A stretch of 64,000 bases of DNA from Synechococcus lacustris (GTDB lineage: Bacteria > Cyanobacteriota > Cyanobacteriia > PCC-6307 > Cyanobiaceae), in contig CAJAQB010000019.1 in assembly GCA_903943975.1 (NCBI GenBank), positions 310,001-374,000 on the forward strand, read 5' to 3'. The stretch's first letter is position 1, and each line of letters begins with the position of its first letter. Positions 44,255 through 52,624 of the stretch are shown here, piece by piece. The notes under the pieces are model-generated. The model did not search any database. It saw nothing but the letters and a program-made list of their open reading frames with translations, and was not told the DNA's origin. A program made the position numbers and the translations under genes.

Positions 44255-46053
44255 AGCCCTCCGAGCCGCTGCAGTTGCAGGCGCTCCAGCAGATGGCTCA
44301 CCAGGGGCCCTACGGGCCCCTCCTGCTTCTCACCGCTGGCCCGCTCCACCAACTCCACCACCCCGGTGGCGGCACCGCGGCCCACCACCAAGCGCCAGGG
44401 GATACCCAACAGTTCAGCATCCTTGAACTTGACGCCGGCCCGCTCGGCGCGGTCATCCAGCAGCACATCCACCCCAGCCGCCCGCAGCTCGCCATAAAGC
44501 CGCTCGGCCAGTTCCACCTGCAGGGGTTCCTGGGCACTGGCGATCACCAACACCAGCTCAAAGGGGGCAATCGCCACGGGCCAAACGATGCCGGCGCCGT
44601 CGTGGTGCTGCTCCACCGCTGCCTGGGCCAGCCGCGACACACCAATGCCGTAGCAACCCATCCAGAGGGCCTCCTCCTGGCCCTGCTCATTGGTGAACCG
44701 GGCCGAGAGGGCCTCGGAATATTTGCGGCCCAATTGAAAGATGTGACCCACCTCGATGCCGCGGGTGGCGCGCAGCTCCTGGCTGGGGTCGTGGCAACAG
44801 CGGTCGCCGGCCTGGGCCGCCCGCAGGTCGTGGGCCTGCGGGCAGGCCAGGGGTCCGGCGCCCCACTCCAGCCCCACCCGATGGCGGTCGGGCTGGTTGG
44901 CACCACAAACAAAGCGGCCCAGGGCGGCGGCGGTGTGGTCTGCCAAGCGCAGGAACTTGGGCTCAAGGCCCGGGCTGCCGGCGAGCACGGCATCATCCAG
45001 ATCTGGACCGAGATAACCGAGGGGCAGGCCCTTGGGATCACCTAGTTGGCCGGCATCCAGGGGCTCCAGCGTGAGCAGGCTGCCCCAGGCCTCCCCCTGG
45101 AGGCTGCTGAGCGTATTAGTGAGCTTCACCTCATTCAGTTGCTGGTCCCCCCGCAGGCAAACCAGCAGGGGCTGGGCCCGGCCGCCGGCGAAGCGGGCCA
45201 GGAGCAGCAACACTTTGAGGGTTTGGCTGGGGTGGAAGCCATGGGCGGCGCAGAGGGCTTCGATGCTGGCCTGGCCAGGGGTTGCCAACTCGGCGAGATC
45301 CGCCTCCAGGGGCTGGGCCTCCGGCGCCAGGGACTCGGCCCGTTCCTGGTTGGCGGCATAGAGGCCATCGCCACTGGTGAGCACCAGGTCTTCACCGGCG
45401 TCGGCGGTAACCATGAACTCCTTGCTGGCGGAACCACCGATGGCGCCGCTATCGGCCTCCACCGCCAGGGTCTGCAGGCCGCAACGTTTGAAGATGCGCC
45501 GGTAGGCCGCCTCCATCTCGTTGTAGGTGGCGGCCAGGTCCGCCGGGTTGGCATGGAAGGAATAGGCGTCTTTCATGATGAATTCACGGCTGCGCATCAG
45601 GCCGAAACGGGGCCGGATCTCATCCCTGAATTTGGTTTGGATCTGATAGAGGGTGGCGGGCAGCTGCCGGTAGGAGCGCAGCAGATCAGCGGCTAGGGCC
45701 GTAACCACCTCCTCGTGGGTGGGGCCAAGGCCAAGGGAACGGTCCTGGCGGTCCACCAGGTGAAACATGATCCCCTCGCCGGCGGTGTAACCGGCCCAGC
45801 GGCCACTGCGTTCCCACAGTTCGGCGGGCTGGAGCTGGGGTAGCAGCGTTTCCAGGGCACCGGTGCCATCCATTTCCTCGCGCACGATCGCCGAAACCTT
45901 GCGCAGCACGCGCCACATCAGCGGCAGATAGGCGTAGATGCCGGAGGCAACCCGGCGGATGTAACCGGCCCGCACCAACAGGCGGTGGGAGGGAATTTCA
46001 GCTTCGGCGGGATCCTCCCGGAGCGTCACCAGAAGCAAACGGGAGACGCGCAT
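44251..46053 (-). CDS. proS: prolyl-tRNA synthetase, bacterial type
   Basis: 600 residues. Class II motifs: GTGALETLLPQLQPAELWERSGRW in parts for motif 1, TKFRDEIRPRFGLMRSREFIMKDAYSFH in parts for motif 2, and GCYGIGVSRLAQAAVEQ for motif 3. An editing-type (YbaK) insert lies between about residues 230 and 390, as expected for the long bacterial form. ATG 46053. First gene of the proS-lipoprotein-psb27-purA-PfkB run. Confidence 0.96.
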   Translation of the reverse strand: MRVSRLLLVTLREDPAEAEIPSHRLLVRAGYIRRVASGIYAYLPLMWRVLRKVSAIVREEMDGTGALETLLPQLQPAELWERSGRWAGYTAGEGIMFHLVDRQDRSLGLGPTHEEVVTALAADLLRSYRQLPATLYQIQTKFRDEIRPRFGLMRSREFIMKDAYSFHANPADLAATYNEMEAAYRRIFKRCGLQTLAVEADSGAIGGSASKEFMVTADAGEDLVLTSGDGLYAANQERAESLAPEAQPLEADLAELATPGQASIEALCAAHGFHPSQTLKVLLLLARFAGGRAQPLLVCLRGDQQLNEVKLTNTLSSLQGEAWGSLLTLEPLDAGQLGDPKGLPLGYLGPDLDDAVLAGSPGLEPKFLRLADHTAAALGRFVCGANQPDRHRVGLEWGAGPLACPQAHDLRAAQAGDRCCHDPSQELRATRGIEVGHIFQLGRKYSEALSARFTNEQGQEEALWMGCYGIGVSRLAQAAVEQHHDGAGIVWPVAIAPFELVLVIASAQEPLQVELAERLYGELRAAGVDVLLDDRAERAGVKFKDAELLGIPWRLVVGRGAATGVVELVERASGEKQEGPVGPLVSHLLERLQLQRLGGL

Positions 46054-46228
46054 AAGACTGTTCTCGGGATCGGGCCGGAAGCTATCACCGCAGCCCCTGG
46101 GGGAGCGACCCAGCTGGGGCCCAGCCAGGGGACGCTTTTACAAGTTCCACAGGCCCGAGATTATTTATGGACCCTGAAAAAACATCTGCTAGGGTCTGGC
46201 TGAATCCCGTCTGTCCAAGAGCCGTCTC

Positions 46229-46684
46229 ATGGTTGCCATGCCCCCGATGGGATACGCCGGCTCCCCCAGTGAAGTGCCCGCATCCCCTAGTGGCGACAAC
46301 GGTGAGGGCCTGATCGGCATCGACGATGTGCAGCGGGCATTGAACCGTTCCCGCGCCTCTGTATACCGCTATACCAATACTGATCCGCGCAATCTCAACC
46401 CAGCTTTTAATCCGCGCAAGCTCAATCCTGAGTACCGCAGCGACCAGAAAGAAGCCCTGTTATTTCACCCAAACGAAGTGGCCCGCTTCGCCCGGGATGT
46501 GTTGCGAATCAAGGAAGTAACCGTTGAGGTGCTGAATTCTCCCTATTCCGCCACCCAGCAGTTGCTGAGCAGCATCTTGGATGAACTGCGGGATATTCGG
46601 ATCCTGCTGGCGGGCTCCGCCAGCCCGGCCACGGATCTGAATGCCCGGCGCGACCAGAACGGCCAGCAACGTAACGCCGCCTGA
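46229..46684 (+). CDS. conserved cyanobacterial HTH-like protein
   Basis: 151 residues from ATG 46229. The central part has a MerR/resolvase-like recognition segment (GIDDVQRALNRSRASVYRYTN) followed by a basic, Asn-rich loop, then a C-terminal helix (LLSSILDELRDIRILL). I expect a DNA-binding protein but cannot name a family; similar picocyanobacterial proteins are sometimes labelled resolvase. Divergent from proS; the 175-base gap has TTTACA and TTATTT in promoter-like but poorly spaced positions. Confidence 0.6.
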   Translation: MVAMPPMGYAGSPSEVPASPSGDNGEGLIGIDDVQRALNRSRASVYRYTNTDPRNLNPAFNPRKLNPEYRSDQKEALLFHPNEVARFARDVLRIKEVTVEVLNSPYSATQQLLSSILDELRDIRILLAGSASPATDLNARRDQNGQQRNAA

Positions 46685-46726
46685 GACAAATCGGCCCAGC
46701 GGTGGCAATATATAGGTAGCCCTGCT

Positions 46727-46775
46727 CCCTTCCCTTAATGGAAGGGGCAAATCTGGTGATCGCCCCTTGGGGGCG
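46727..46775 (+). terminator. two adjacent hairpins after the HTH-like gene
   Basis: CCCTTCC/GGAAGGG with a 6-base loop (46727-46746) and CGCCCC/GGGGCG with a TTG loop (46761-46775). No T run follows either, so this may be a terminator or a leader of the next gene. Confidence 0.4.
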
Positions 46776-46809
46776 CACAGCTAGGTGGGCTTGTCCCTGA
46801 CCCCCCTGT

Positions 46810-47070
46810 ATGAACCCCGCCCTAGAGAATCCTTCCGCCACTGCCGGCAGCCCCAGTGCCGAAAGCCATGGTGGCGGCGGAACGGAACCGGGTGCTCCCC
46901 CCAGCGATGACCCCCACAGTCCGGGCTTCAATCCCTTCGCTGAACTCACCGGGATCTGCATTGGCCTTGCGGCCCTGATCCTGCCCATCGGCTGTGTGCT
47001 GGCCGACCAGTTCCTGCCCCTGCCAGAACCACCGGTCTCCTGGTTAGGTGCCCTCCCCCGGCAACCCTGA
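46810..47070 (+). CDS. small single-helix membrane protein upstream of ppa
   Basis: 86 residues. The N-terminal ~40 residues are Ser/Gly/Pro-rich and probably disordered; one membrane helix (ELTGICIGLAALILPIGCVLA) follows, with a short Pro-rich tail. The stop codon is immediately followed by the GTG of ppa. Function unknown. Confidence 0.55.
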   Translation: MNPALENPSATAGSPSAESHGGGGTEPGAPPSDDPHSPGFNPFAELTGICIGLAALILPIGCVLADQFLPLPEPPVSWLGALPRQP

Positions 47071-47631
47071 GTGGATCTGCGTTGCATTGCCCCCCAACCT
47101 GAGCCAGGTCTCATCCATGTGGTGGTGGAAGTGCCCGCCGGGGGACGCAACAAATACGAATACCTGCCCTCTGCGGGCTTGATGGCCCTCGACAGGGTTT
47201 TGCATCCTTCCGTTCAATACCCGTTTGATTACGGCTTCGTGCCTAACACCCTGGCGGAGGACGGTTCCCCGCTGGACGCCATGGTGGTGATGGAGGAACC
47301 CAGCTTCCCCGGCTGTTTAATCCTGGCCCGGCCGATCGGCCTGCTGGAGCTGCTGGATGCCGGTATCTACGACGGCAAACTGCTCTGTGTGCCGGCCCAT
47401 GACCCCCACCTCGAGGGCATGGTGAGCATCAATCAACTCTCGCTAAGTCGCCTCGAGGAGATCTCCGAGTTCTTTCGCACCAACCGGGGGCTGGATGGCC
47501 GCACCACCGAAATCCTTGGCTGGCGGGAGGGGGAAGCCGCCACCGCCCTGGTGGAACACTGCGTTAATTCCGCCGCTGCACAAGCACCCCCTCGTAACCC
47601 AGGGCCTGAAAAATTCGCACCGGATCACTGA
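47071..47631 (+). CDS. ppa: family I inorganic pyrophosphatase with a Ser in the DxDPxD site
   Basis: 186 residues from GTG 47071. VEVPAGGRNKYEY, YPFDYGFVPNTLAEDGSPLDAMVV, and LLDAGIYDGKLLCVP follow family I. The metal site, normally DGDPxD, reads D64-G-S66-P-L-D69: the Asp matching E. coli Asp67, the general base, is Ser. Asp96, Asp101 and Lys103 are kept. It should hydrolyse pyrophosphate, but the effect of this change is uncertain. The 3' end overlaps a convergent methyltransferase by 68 bases. Confidence 0.92.
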   Translation: MDLRCIAPQPEPGLIHVVVEVPAGGRNKYEYLPSAGLMALDRVLHPSVQYPFDYGFVPNTLAEDGSPLDAMVVMEEPSFPGCLILARPIGLLELLDAGIYDGKLLCVPAHDPHLEGMVSINQLSLSRLEEISEFFRTNRGLDGRTTEILGWREGEAATALVEHCVNSAAAQAPPRNPGPEKFAPDH

Positions 47632-48235
47632 AGCCGGCCGCCTCCAGCAGGGCCGAGCGCCGCGCCTCGCCGATCGGATAAACCAACGCCTGGGGGGCAT
47701 CAGCATCTAGGCCACTGGCCCGCTGGAACTGGGCCTGGGCCGCCTGAAACTGATGCTCCAGGGAGGAACCAACGCTGGGGGCATTGCCCATCAGGTCCAC
47801 CAGCACCAACGGTGCCCCCGGAGCCAGCAGGCGGGCTAGGGCCGTTAGCAACCGCAATTTGCTGCCATCGTCTGGCAATTCCTGGAGCACCAACACGGCA
47901 ATCGCCCCAGCAAAACGGGCCTCCCCCTCCAGCTCCTCCGCCGGCCCCTCCCACCACTGCACGGCCTCGGCATCGGCCCCCAAGCGTTGGCGGGCGGCGC
48001 TGATCATCGCCGTCGAAGTATCCACCGCCCACAGCCGCCAGTCGGCCCGCTGGGCCCTGGCTTCACTGAGCTCTGCCCCCGTGCCACAACCCACCACCAG
48101 CAGCTCAGCCCCAGGGCTGGCGGCGGTGGGGGAGCTGGCTAGCAGGGCCACCGCCAGGCGGGCAAGGCTGGCGTAGCCGGGGATCTGGCGCTGGGCACGG
48201 TCGTCGTAACCGGCAACGCTGATCGGATCAGCCAT
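47564..48235 (-). CDS. class I SAM-dependent methyltransferase
   Basis: 223 residues. The SAM motif is LLVVGCGTGAELSEA (about residues 45-59), with WAVDTSTAMISAARQRL as the second, and later LLAPGAPLVLVDL. Substrate unknown. The gene converges on and overlaps ppa, so the two transcripts are antisense over 68 bases. Confidence 0.82.
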   Translation of the reverse strand: MADPISVAGYDDRAQRQIPGYASLARLAVALLASSPTAASPGAELLVVGCGTGAELSEARAQRADWRLWAVDTSTAMISAARQRLGADAEAVQWWEGPAEELEGEARFAGAIAVLVLQELPDDGSKLRLLTALARLLAPGAPLVLVDLMGNAPSVGSSLEHQFQAAQAQFQRASGLDADAPQALVYPIGEARRSALLEAAGFSDPVRIFQALGYEGVLVQRRN

Positions 48236-48356
48236 GGCTTCGCTGCCCTGCAGAAATTTGAAAAGATGTTAGGCAGCGCATCAGAGCCTGGCCGAATGGC
48301 CAAAAAACTGCTGGCAGCCAGTTAAGTTGGTCGGCGCCCAGACGCTTCCCACCGCC

Positions 48357-48725
48357 GTGCCCACCATCCGTTTTGAGCAGGAAGGCCAGCAGGTCGGTTG
48401 CATTGAAGGCGCCAACCTACGCAAGGCGGCCCTTGATGCAGGCATCAACCCATACAAAGGGCTCAACAACCTGAACAACTGCGGTGGCGTTGGCCAGTGC
48501 GGCACCTGCGTGGTTGAGGTGGTGGAAGGCATGAAAAACCTCTCCCCCCGCTCGGATGTGGAGCAGGTTTACCTGGCGGATCGCCCCTCCAGCTATCGGC
48601 TCAGCTGCCGCACCAGTGTTAACGGTGATGTGACCGTGCGCACCCGCCCCAGCGATGGGGTGGGCAAAGGCTCCAACAGCTTGCTTGGGGCGCTCAAGAC
48701 ATTGCTAGGGCTCGCTCGTAAGTGA
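48357..48725 (+). CDS. 2Fe-2S ferredoxin
   Basis: About 122 residues from GTG 48357 (PTIRFEQEGQQ); a TTG at 48327 is an alternative. The cluster ligands are C-x5-C-x2-C (NCGGVGQCGTC) and a fourth Cys 32 residues later (RLSCRT). This spacing differs from the C-x4-C-x2-C of photosynthetic PetF-type ferredoxins and is nearer to the adrenodoxin type. A ~30-residue C-terminal extension ends LLGLARK. Electron-transfer partner unknown. Overlaps the convergent membrane protein gene by 21 bases. Confidence 0.85.
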   Translation: MPTIRFEQEGQQVGCIEGANLRKAALDAGINPYKGLNNLNNCGGVGQCGTCVVEVVEGMKNLSPRSDVEQVYLADRPSSYRLSCRTSVNGDVTVRTRPSDGVGKGSNSLLGALKTLLGLARK

Positions 48726-50192
48726 GACCCGACGGGGGCTGCCACCACTTAGTTGATCCAGCTCCTCCAGCAGGTCGTCCACCCCGGCGCTGTTGATCCG
48801 CGATAGATAACCGCGTTTCAGCTCCTCCAGCAGATCCAACAACAGTTTTTGGCTGCGTTCGAGGGTGTTGCCTGCGGCCATAGCTGCGGCCAGTTCCCGC
48901 CAAAAGGCTTCCCCCATCTGCTGCACCAGGTCACTGCCACGGCGGTCTTGGCGGGATAGCTGCTGGGCGGTGCCCCGCGACAGATCCAGCACCCCCTCCA
49001 CCATGCCCCCCGCCAGCTGGCGGGTGAATTCCCGTTCCAGCAGCAGCAGGGGCTGCAGCCGCTGCAGGGCCTGGGGAAAGGCGCTCGTTTCGAGGCTGCG
49101 CTGCAGGGCATAGCTGAGCAGCGCCTGCAGTTCAGGCTCCAGCCGCGGCAACACCCGCCCCAGCAGCAATGGCCCCCAGAGCCGCAGCAGTTCCTCCAGC
49201 TCACGGCTTTCAGTGCTGTTGCCCCGCAGGCGGCCGCTCCAATCGGGGGAACTGATCAGCTTTTGAACGCCATCCAGTAGCTGCAGGGCCAGCACCTCAA
49301 TCAACTCCACGGCCAACAGGGCCACCACGCCGCGGCTCACCACCGCCCGCACCGGCTCCGCATCCACCAGGCCACTGCTGCGTAAGCGGGCTGCCACGGG
49401 AATCACCCGGGCCAGGCGCCAGAAGGGGAGCAGCAGGGGCAGGTCGGTCCACCGGCGCAACAGGGCATCCCGCCAGGAGAGCCCCGGCAAACGCCGCCGC
49501 AGGTTGATCAGCCGCAGCACGATATCTACGAAAAAAACGCTCTGGAACACCAACAGATCCAGGCGCCAGAAGCGCTCGGTGGGGCGGCCGGTTTCATCAA
49601 TCGAACGCCAGTAATTGGTGGCCACCAGGGGCAGCACTTCCCCCTGCCAAAACAGGCGTTCCTGGCCCCAGGGATGGCTCTGCAGCCAGGCGGGGGCCAG
49701 CAGCTGCTCGGCCCCGAGCCGGCCGGAATCAAGGCCCGTGCGCTGGCGCAGCCGGTTTTTGATGCGTTCGAGCGTGCCGGTTTTATTGGCCCCCAAGAAG
49801 GGGTTGTCGTCGATCAATTGCTGGGTGAGCAGCAGCTGCTGTTGCAACAGGCGCCGGCTGGCCGGATGCGTAGCGGGCTGGGCCAGCAACTGTTGATCCA
49901 GCAGTTGCCACTGCTGCAGATAACGCTGGGTATCGCGATGGGGCTCAATGCCCTTCACCGGGTCATAGAGGGGGGTGATATCGGGCAGGGCCGTGAGCGG
50001 GATGGCCAGGGGCAAGCCCGGAAACAGATAAAGATGCCGCTGCAGCCAGAAGTTGCGCAGGGGCACATAGGTGACGTCAAAGACCACCAGGGCCAGGTTG
50101 ATGCTGGCCCAAATGGCAACAAAACGATCCCAGCGCCAACCGAGACTGGAAAGCCCCAGACCAAGGGGCCGTTGCCAGCGGGGACGCACCAT
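48705..50192 (-). CDS. large conserved membrane protein, function unknown
   Basis: 495 residues. Hydrophobic segments occur at about 24-43 and 60-70 and again around 210-310 (VFQSVFFVDIVLRLINL, LPLLLPFWRLARVIPVAARL), the latter with Arg spacing reminiscent of a voltage-sensor-like S4 segment. The C-terminal ~190 residues are soluble and helical (Leu/Glu/Gln/Arg-rich). An ion-channel relation is possible but unproven. Confidence 0.55.
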   Translation of the reverse strand: MVRPRWQRPLGLGLSSLGWRWDRFVAIWASINLALVVFDVTYVPLRNFWLQRHLYLFPGLPLAIPLTALPDITPLYDPVKGIEPHRDTQRYLQQWQLLDQQLLAQPATHPASRRLLQQQLLLTQQLIDDNPFLGANKTGTLERIKNRLRQRTGLDSGRLGAEQLLAPAWLQSHPWGQERLFWQGEVLPLVATNYWRSIDETGRPTERFWRLDLLVFQSVFFVDIVLRLINLRRRLPGLSWRDALLRRWTDLPLLLPFWRLARVIPVAARLRSSGLVDAEPVRAVVSRGVVALLAVELIEVLALQLLDGVQKLISSPDWSGRLRGNSTESRELEELLRLWGPLLLGRVLPRLEPELQALLSYALQRSLETSAFPQALQRLQPLLLLEREFTRQLAGGMVEGVLDLSRGTAQQLSRQDRRGSDLVQQMGEAFWRELAAAMAAGNTLERSQKLLLDLLEELKRGYLSRINSAGVDDLLEELDQLSGGSPRRVSLTSEP

Positions 50193-50254
50193 CCAGGCTC
50201 TCTAACCAGCCCCAGGCTAGGGGGAGTACCTTTCCCACCACCTTCCTTATCCCA

Positions 50255-50500
50255 ATGTCACTAGAGCAACTGGATGGCTTCCTTGCCCAGGCCCAGCAGG
50301 ACCCAGCCCTCGCTGATTCCCTAGCCCAGCCCCTGGAACTGGAGGCATTTCTGGCCCTGGCCCAGGGGGCCGGCTATGCCATCAACGAAGCGGATGTGCT
50401 GGCGGCCCAGGCCCGGGAGGAGGAGCGCCTCAGTGACACAGACCTGCAGGCCCGCGCCGGGGAAGAAGCCCGGCGCCTGCGTTCTTTTATCTATTCATAA
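50255..50500 (+). CDS. Nif11-like leader-type peptide
   Basis: 81 residues starting MSLEQLDGFLAQAQQDPAL, then LEAFLALAQGAGYAINEADVLAA: the Nif11/nitrile-hydratase-leader pattern common in picocyanobacteria, where it serves as leader of lanthipeptides. No GG cleavage site and no Cys/Ser/Thr-rich core follow; the end is charged (EEARRLRSFIYS). No modifying enzyme is nearby. It may be a stand-alone Nif11 protein. Confidence 0.7.
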   Translation: MSLEQLDGFLAQAQQDPALADSLAQPLELEAFLALAQGAGYAINEADVLAAQAREEERLSDTDLQARAGEEARRLRSFIYS

Positions 50501-50507
50501 AGCCTAT

Positions 50508-51866
50508 TTATTCCTGAAGTGCCCTACCCCGACAGGCCTCGTTAAACACCCCCCGCTCATAACCCACCACCCCAGCCACCACGGTGGCCTCGGGCCAACC
50601 CACCAGCTCCCAACCCTCAAACGGACTCCAGCCACAACGGCTCACCACCTGCTCCCGCAGCACCGGCCGGGCTTGCTCCATATCCACCAGCACCAGATCT
50701 GCATCCCAACCCGGCGCAATCTGACCCTTGCGGGGAATGCCATAGAGCTCCGCCGGCGCCAGGCTCAGCCAACGGGCCACCTGGGCGAGGCTGCAACGGC
50801 CGAGGGCCACCTGGGTGAGCATCAACGGCAGGGAGGTTTCCACCCCGGGCATGCCTGAGGGGCTGTGGGGATAGGGCTTGTCCTTTTCGGCCAGGGTGTG
50901 GGGGGCATGGTCGGTGGCAATGCAATCGATCACCCCATCCAGTAACGCCTGCCAGAGCTGCTCCCGGTCCTGGGCAGTGCGTAGGGGCGGATTCATCTGC
51001 ACCAGGCTGCCGCGGCTGGCGTAGGCGCTGCTGTCGAGCAGCAGGTGTTGGGGGGTGACCTCCGTGGACACCAGGCTGGTTTTGTGCTGCCGCAACCACT
51101 GGGCCTCTGCTCCGGTGGAGAGGTGCAGGATGTGCAGCCGACGGCCATAGCGGGCCGACAGCTCCAGGGCCCGGCGGGTGGCGGCCAGGGCGGCCTCGGG
51201 GTCATGGATCTGGGAATGCAGGTCTGCCGGCCGGTCTGAGGCCTCCGGATAGAGGGCGAGCAGCTGCTCCCGCCGTTGGCGCAGGCGCGTTTGGTCTTCG
51301 GCGTGGACGGCGATCAAGCGGTCGCCAGTGGCAAAGATCTGTTCCTGCACCGCCGGATCGCCGCAATCCAGCGGCCCATGGGCACTGCCCATGAACACCT
51401 TGATGCCGCAGGCCGGGCCCGGGTCCGCCAGGGCCGCCAGGTTGGAGCCATCGCCACAGGCCCCCAGGAAAAAGCCGTAATTCACCCGGCTCACTGCCGC
51501 CGCCCGCTGCCGCTTGGCCAGCAGCGATTGTCTGTCGATGGTGGGCGGCAGGGTGTTTGGCATCTCCAGAAAGCTGGTAACGCCACCCCGCAGGCAGGCG
51601 CGGCTGGCACTGATCAGGTCTTCTTTTTGGGTAAGGCCCGGATCTCGAAAATGCACCTGGGGATCAATCACCCCGGGGAGCAGGGTGAGGCCATGGGCCT
51701 CCAGCACTGGCTGCTGCCCCCAGGCGGGGGGCGTGTCATGGATGGCTTCGATTTGGCCAGCGCGGATCTCCACCGAACAGCGTCGACACTGGCCATCGGG
51801 CAACAGCACCTCGGCATTGCGCACCAGGAGATCGCCTCCGCGTGGATCCATCAGCAGGGGCCCCAT
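50508..51866 (-). CDS. pyrC: dihydroorotase, QxH variant
   Basis: About 452 residues. The metal-binding start is DPQVHFRDPGLTQKED; the first His of the usual HxH is Gln, as in a known dihydroorotase subgroup. Later blocks: MPNTLPPT, KVFMGSAHG (the carboxylated Lys), AVHAED, LHILHLST and ATDHAPHTLAEK with the catalytic Asp. It closes carbamoyl-aspartate to dihydroorotate in pyrimidine synthesis. ATG 51866 or 51851 are possible starts. Confidence 0.88.
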   Translation of the reverse strand: MGPLLMDPRGGDLLVRNAEVLLPDGQCRRCSVEIRAGQIEAIHDTPPAWGQQPVLEAHGLTLLPGVIDPQVHFRDPGLTQKEDLISASRACLRGGVTSFLEMPNTLPPTIDRQSLLAKRQRAAAVSRVNYGFFLGACGDGSNLAALADPGPACGIKVFMGSAHGPLDCGDPAVQEQIFATGDRLIAVHAEDQTRLRQRREQLLALYPEASDRPADLHSQIHDPEAALAATRRALELSARYGRRLHILHLSTGAEAQWLRQHKTSLVSTEVTPQHLLLDSSAYASRGSLVQMNPPLRTAQDREQLWQALLDGVIDCIATDHAPHTLAEKDKPYPHSPSGMPGVETSLPLMLTQVALGRCSLAQVARWLSLAPAELYGIPRKGQIAPGWDADLVLVDMEQARPVLREQVVSRCGWSPFEGWELVGWPEATVVAGVVGYERGVFNEACRGRALQE

Positions 51867-51901
51867 CAACTACGACACCTAATCTGAACTGCCGTGCAGG
51901 A

Positions 51902-52624
51902 ATGAGCTTGGCTGAGGTGCCCACCACCCCCCCCAAGGACCACTGGGGCTTCTGGCGCAGCCTGGGTCTCACCCTGGCTGTGGCCATGGGAATCCGGCAA
52001 TTTCTGGTGGAAGCCCGTTACATCCCCTCCGGTTCGATGCTTCCGGGCCTGCAACTGCAGGACCGACTGCTGGTGGAAAAACTCAGTTACCTGCAAAGGG
52101 GACCGCGGCGGGGGGAAATTGTGGTTTTCCACGCCCCCCATGCCTTTGACCCGGCCCTGCAGCAGGAATACAAGGCCGGCCCCCTGCGCTGTTTCCTGGT
52201 GAATCTGCCCTTGGTGGGCAGCCTGCCGGGGCTGCAGGAACCGGCCTGTGATGCCTTTATCAAGCGGGTGGTGGCCGTGGCCGGCGACCGGGTGAACGTG
52301 GATCCCAGCGGCCATCTCAGCGTCAATGGCCGGCCGGTCAACGAGCCCTACGTGCGCAATTACTGCGATAACAGCCCCGGCGGCAGCTGCAGGACCCTGG
52401 AGGCGGTGGTGCCAGCAAAGTCTGTGCTGGTGCTAGGGGACAACCGTGCCAACAGCTGGGACGGGCGCTTCTGGCCCGGCACCCACTTCGTACCGCTCAA
52501 CCAAATCATCGGCCGGGCCGTATTTCGCTTCTTTCCGCTCAACGCCACCGGTTCCCTGGTCAGCCCTGATCCCACCGCCACAGGGGGGGCGCTTGCAGCC
52601 CCGTCGCCAGCAACTGCCCCCTAA
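51902..52624 (+). CDS. lepB: signal peptidase I
   Basis: 240 residues from ATG 51902. One N-terminal helix precedes YIPSGSMLPGLQ with the nucleophile Ser45; the general base Lys121 is in FIKRVVAVAGDRV; GDNRANSWDGRFWP follows. It cleaves signal peptides of exported proteins. The C-terminal extension is Pro/Ala-rich. Its last 65 bases overlap the convergent dihydroorotase-like gene. Confidence 0.95.
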   Translation: MSLAEVPTTPPKDHWGFWRSLGLTLAVAMGIRQFLVEARYIPSGSMLPGLQLQDRLLVEKLSYLQRGPRRGEIVVFHAPHAFDPALQQEYKAGPLRCFLVNLPLVGSLPGLQEPACDAFIKRVVAVAGDRVNVDPSGHLSVNGRPVNEPYVRNYCDNSPGGSCRTLEAVVPAKSVLVLGDNRANSWDGRFWPGTHFVPLNQIIGRAVFRFFPLNATGSLVSPDPTATGGALAAPSPATAP

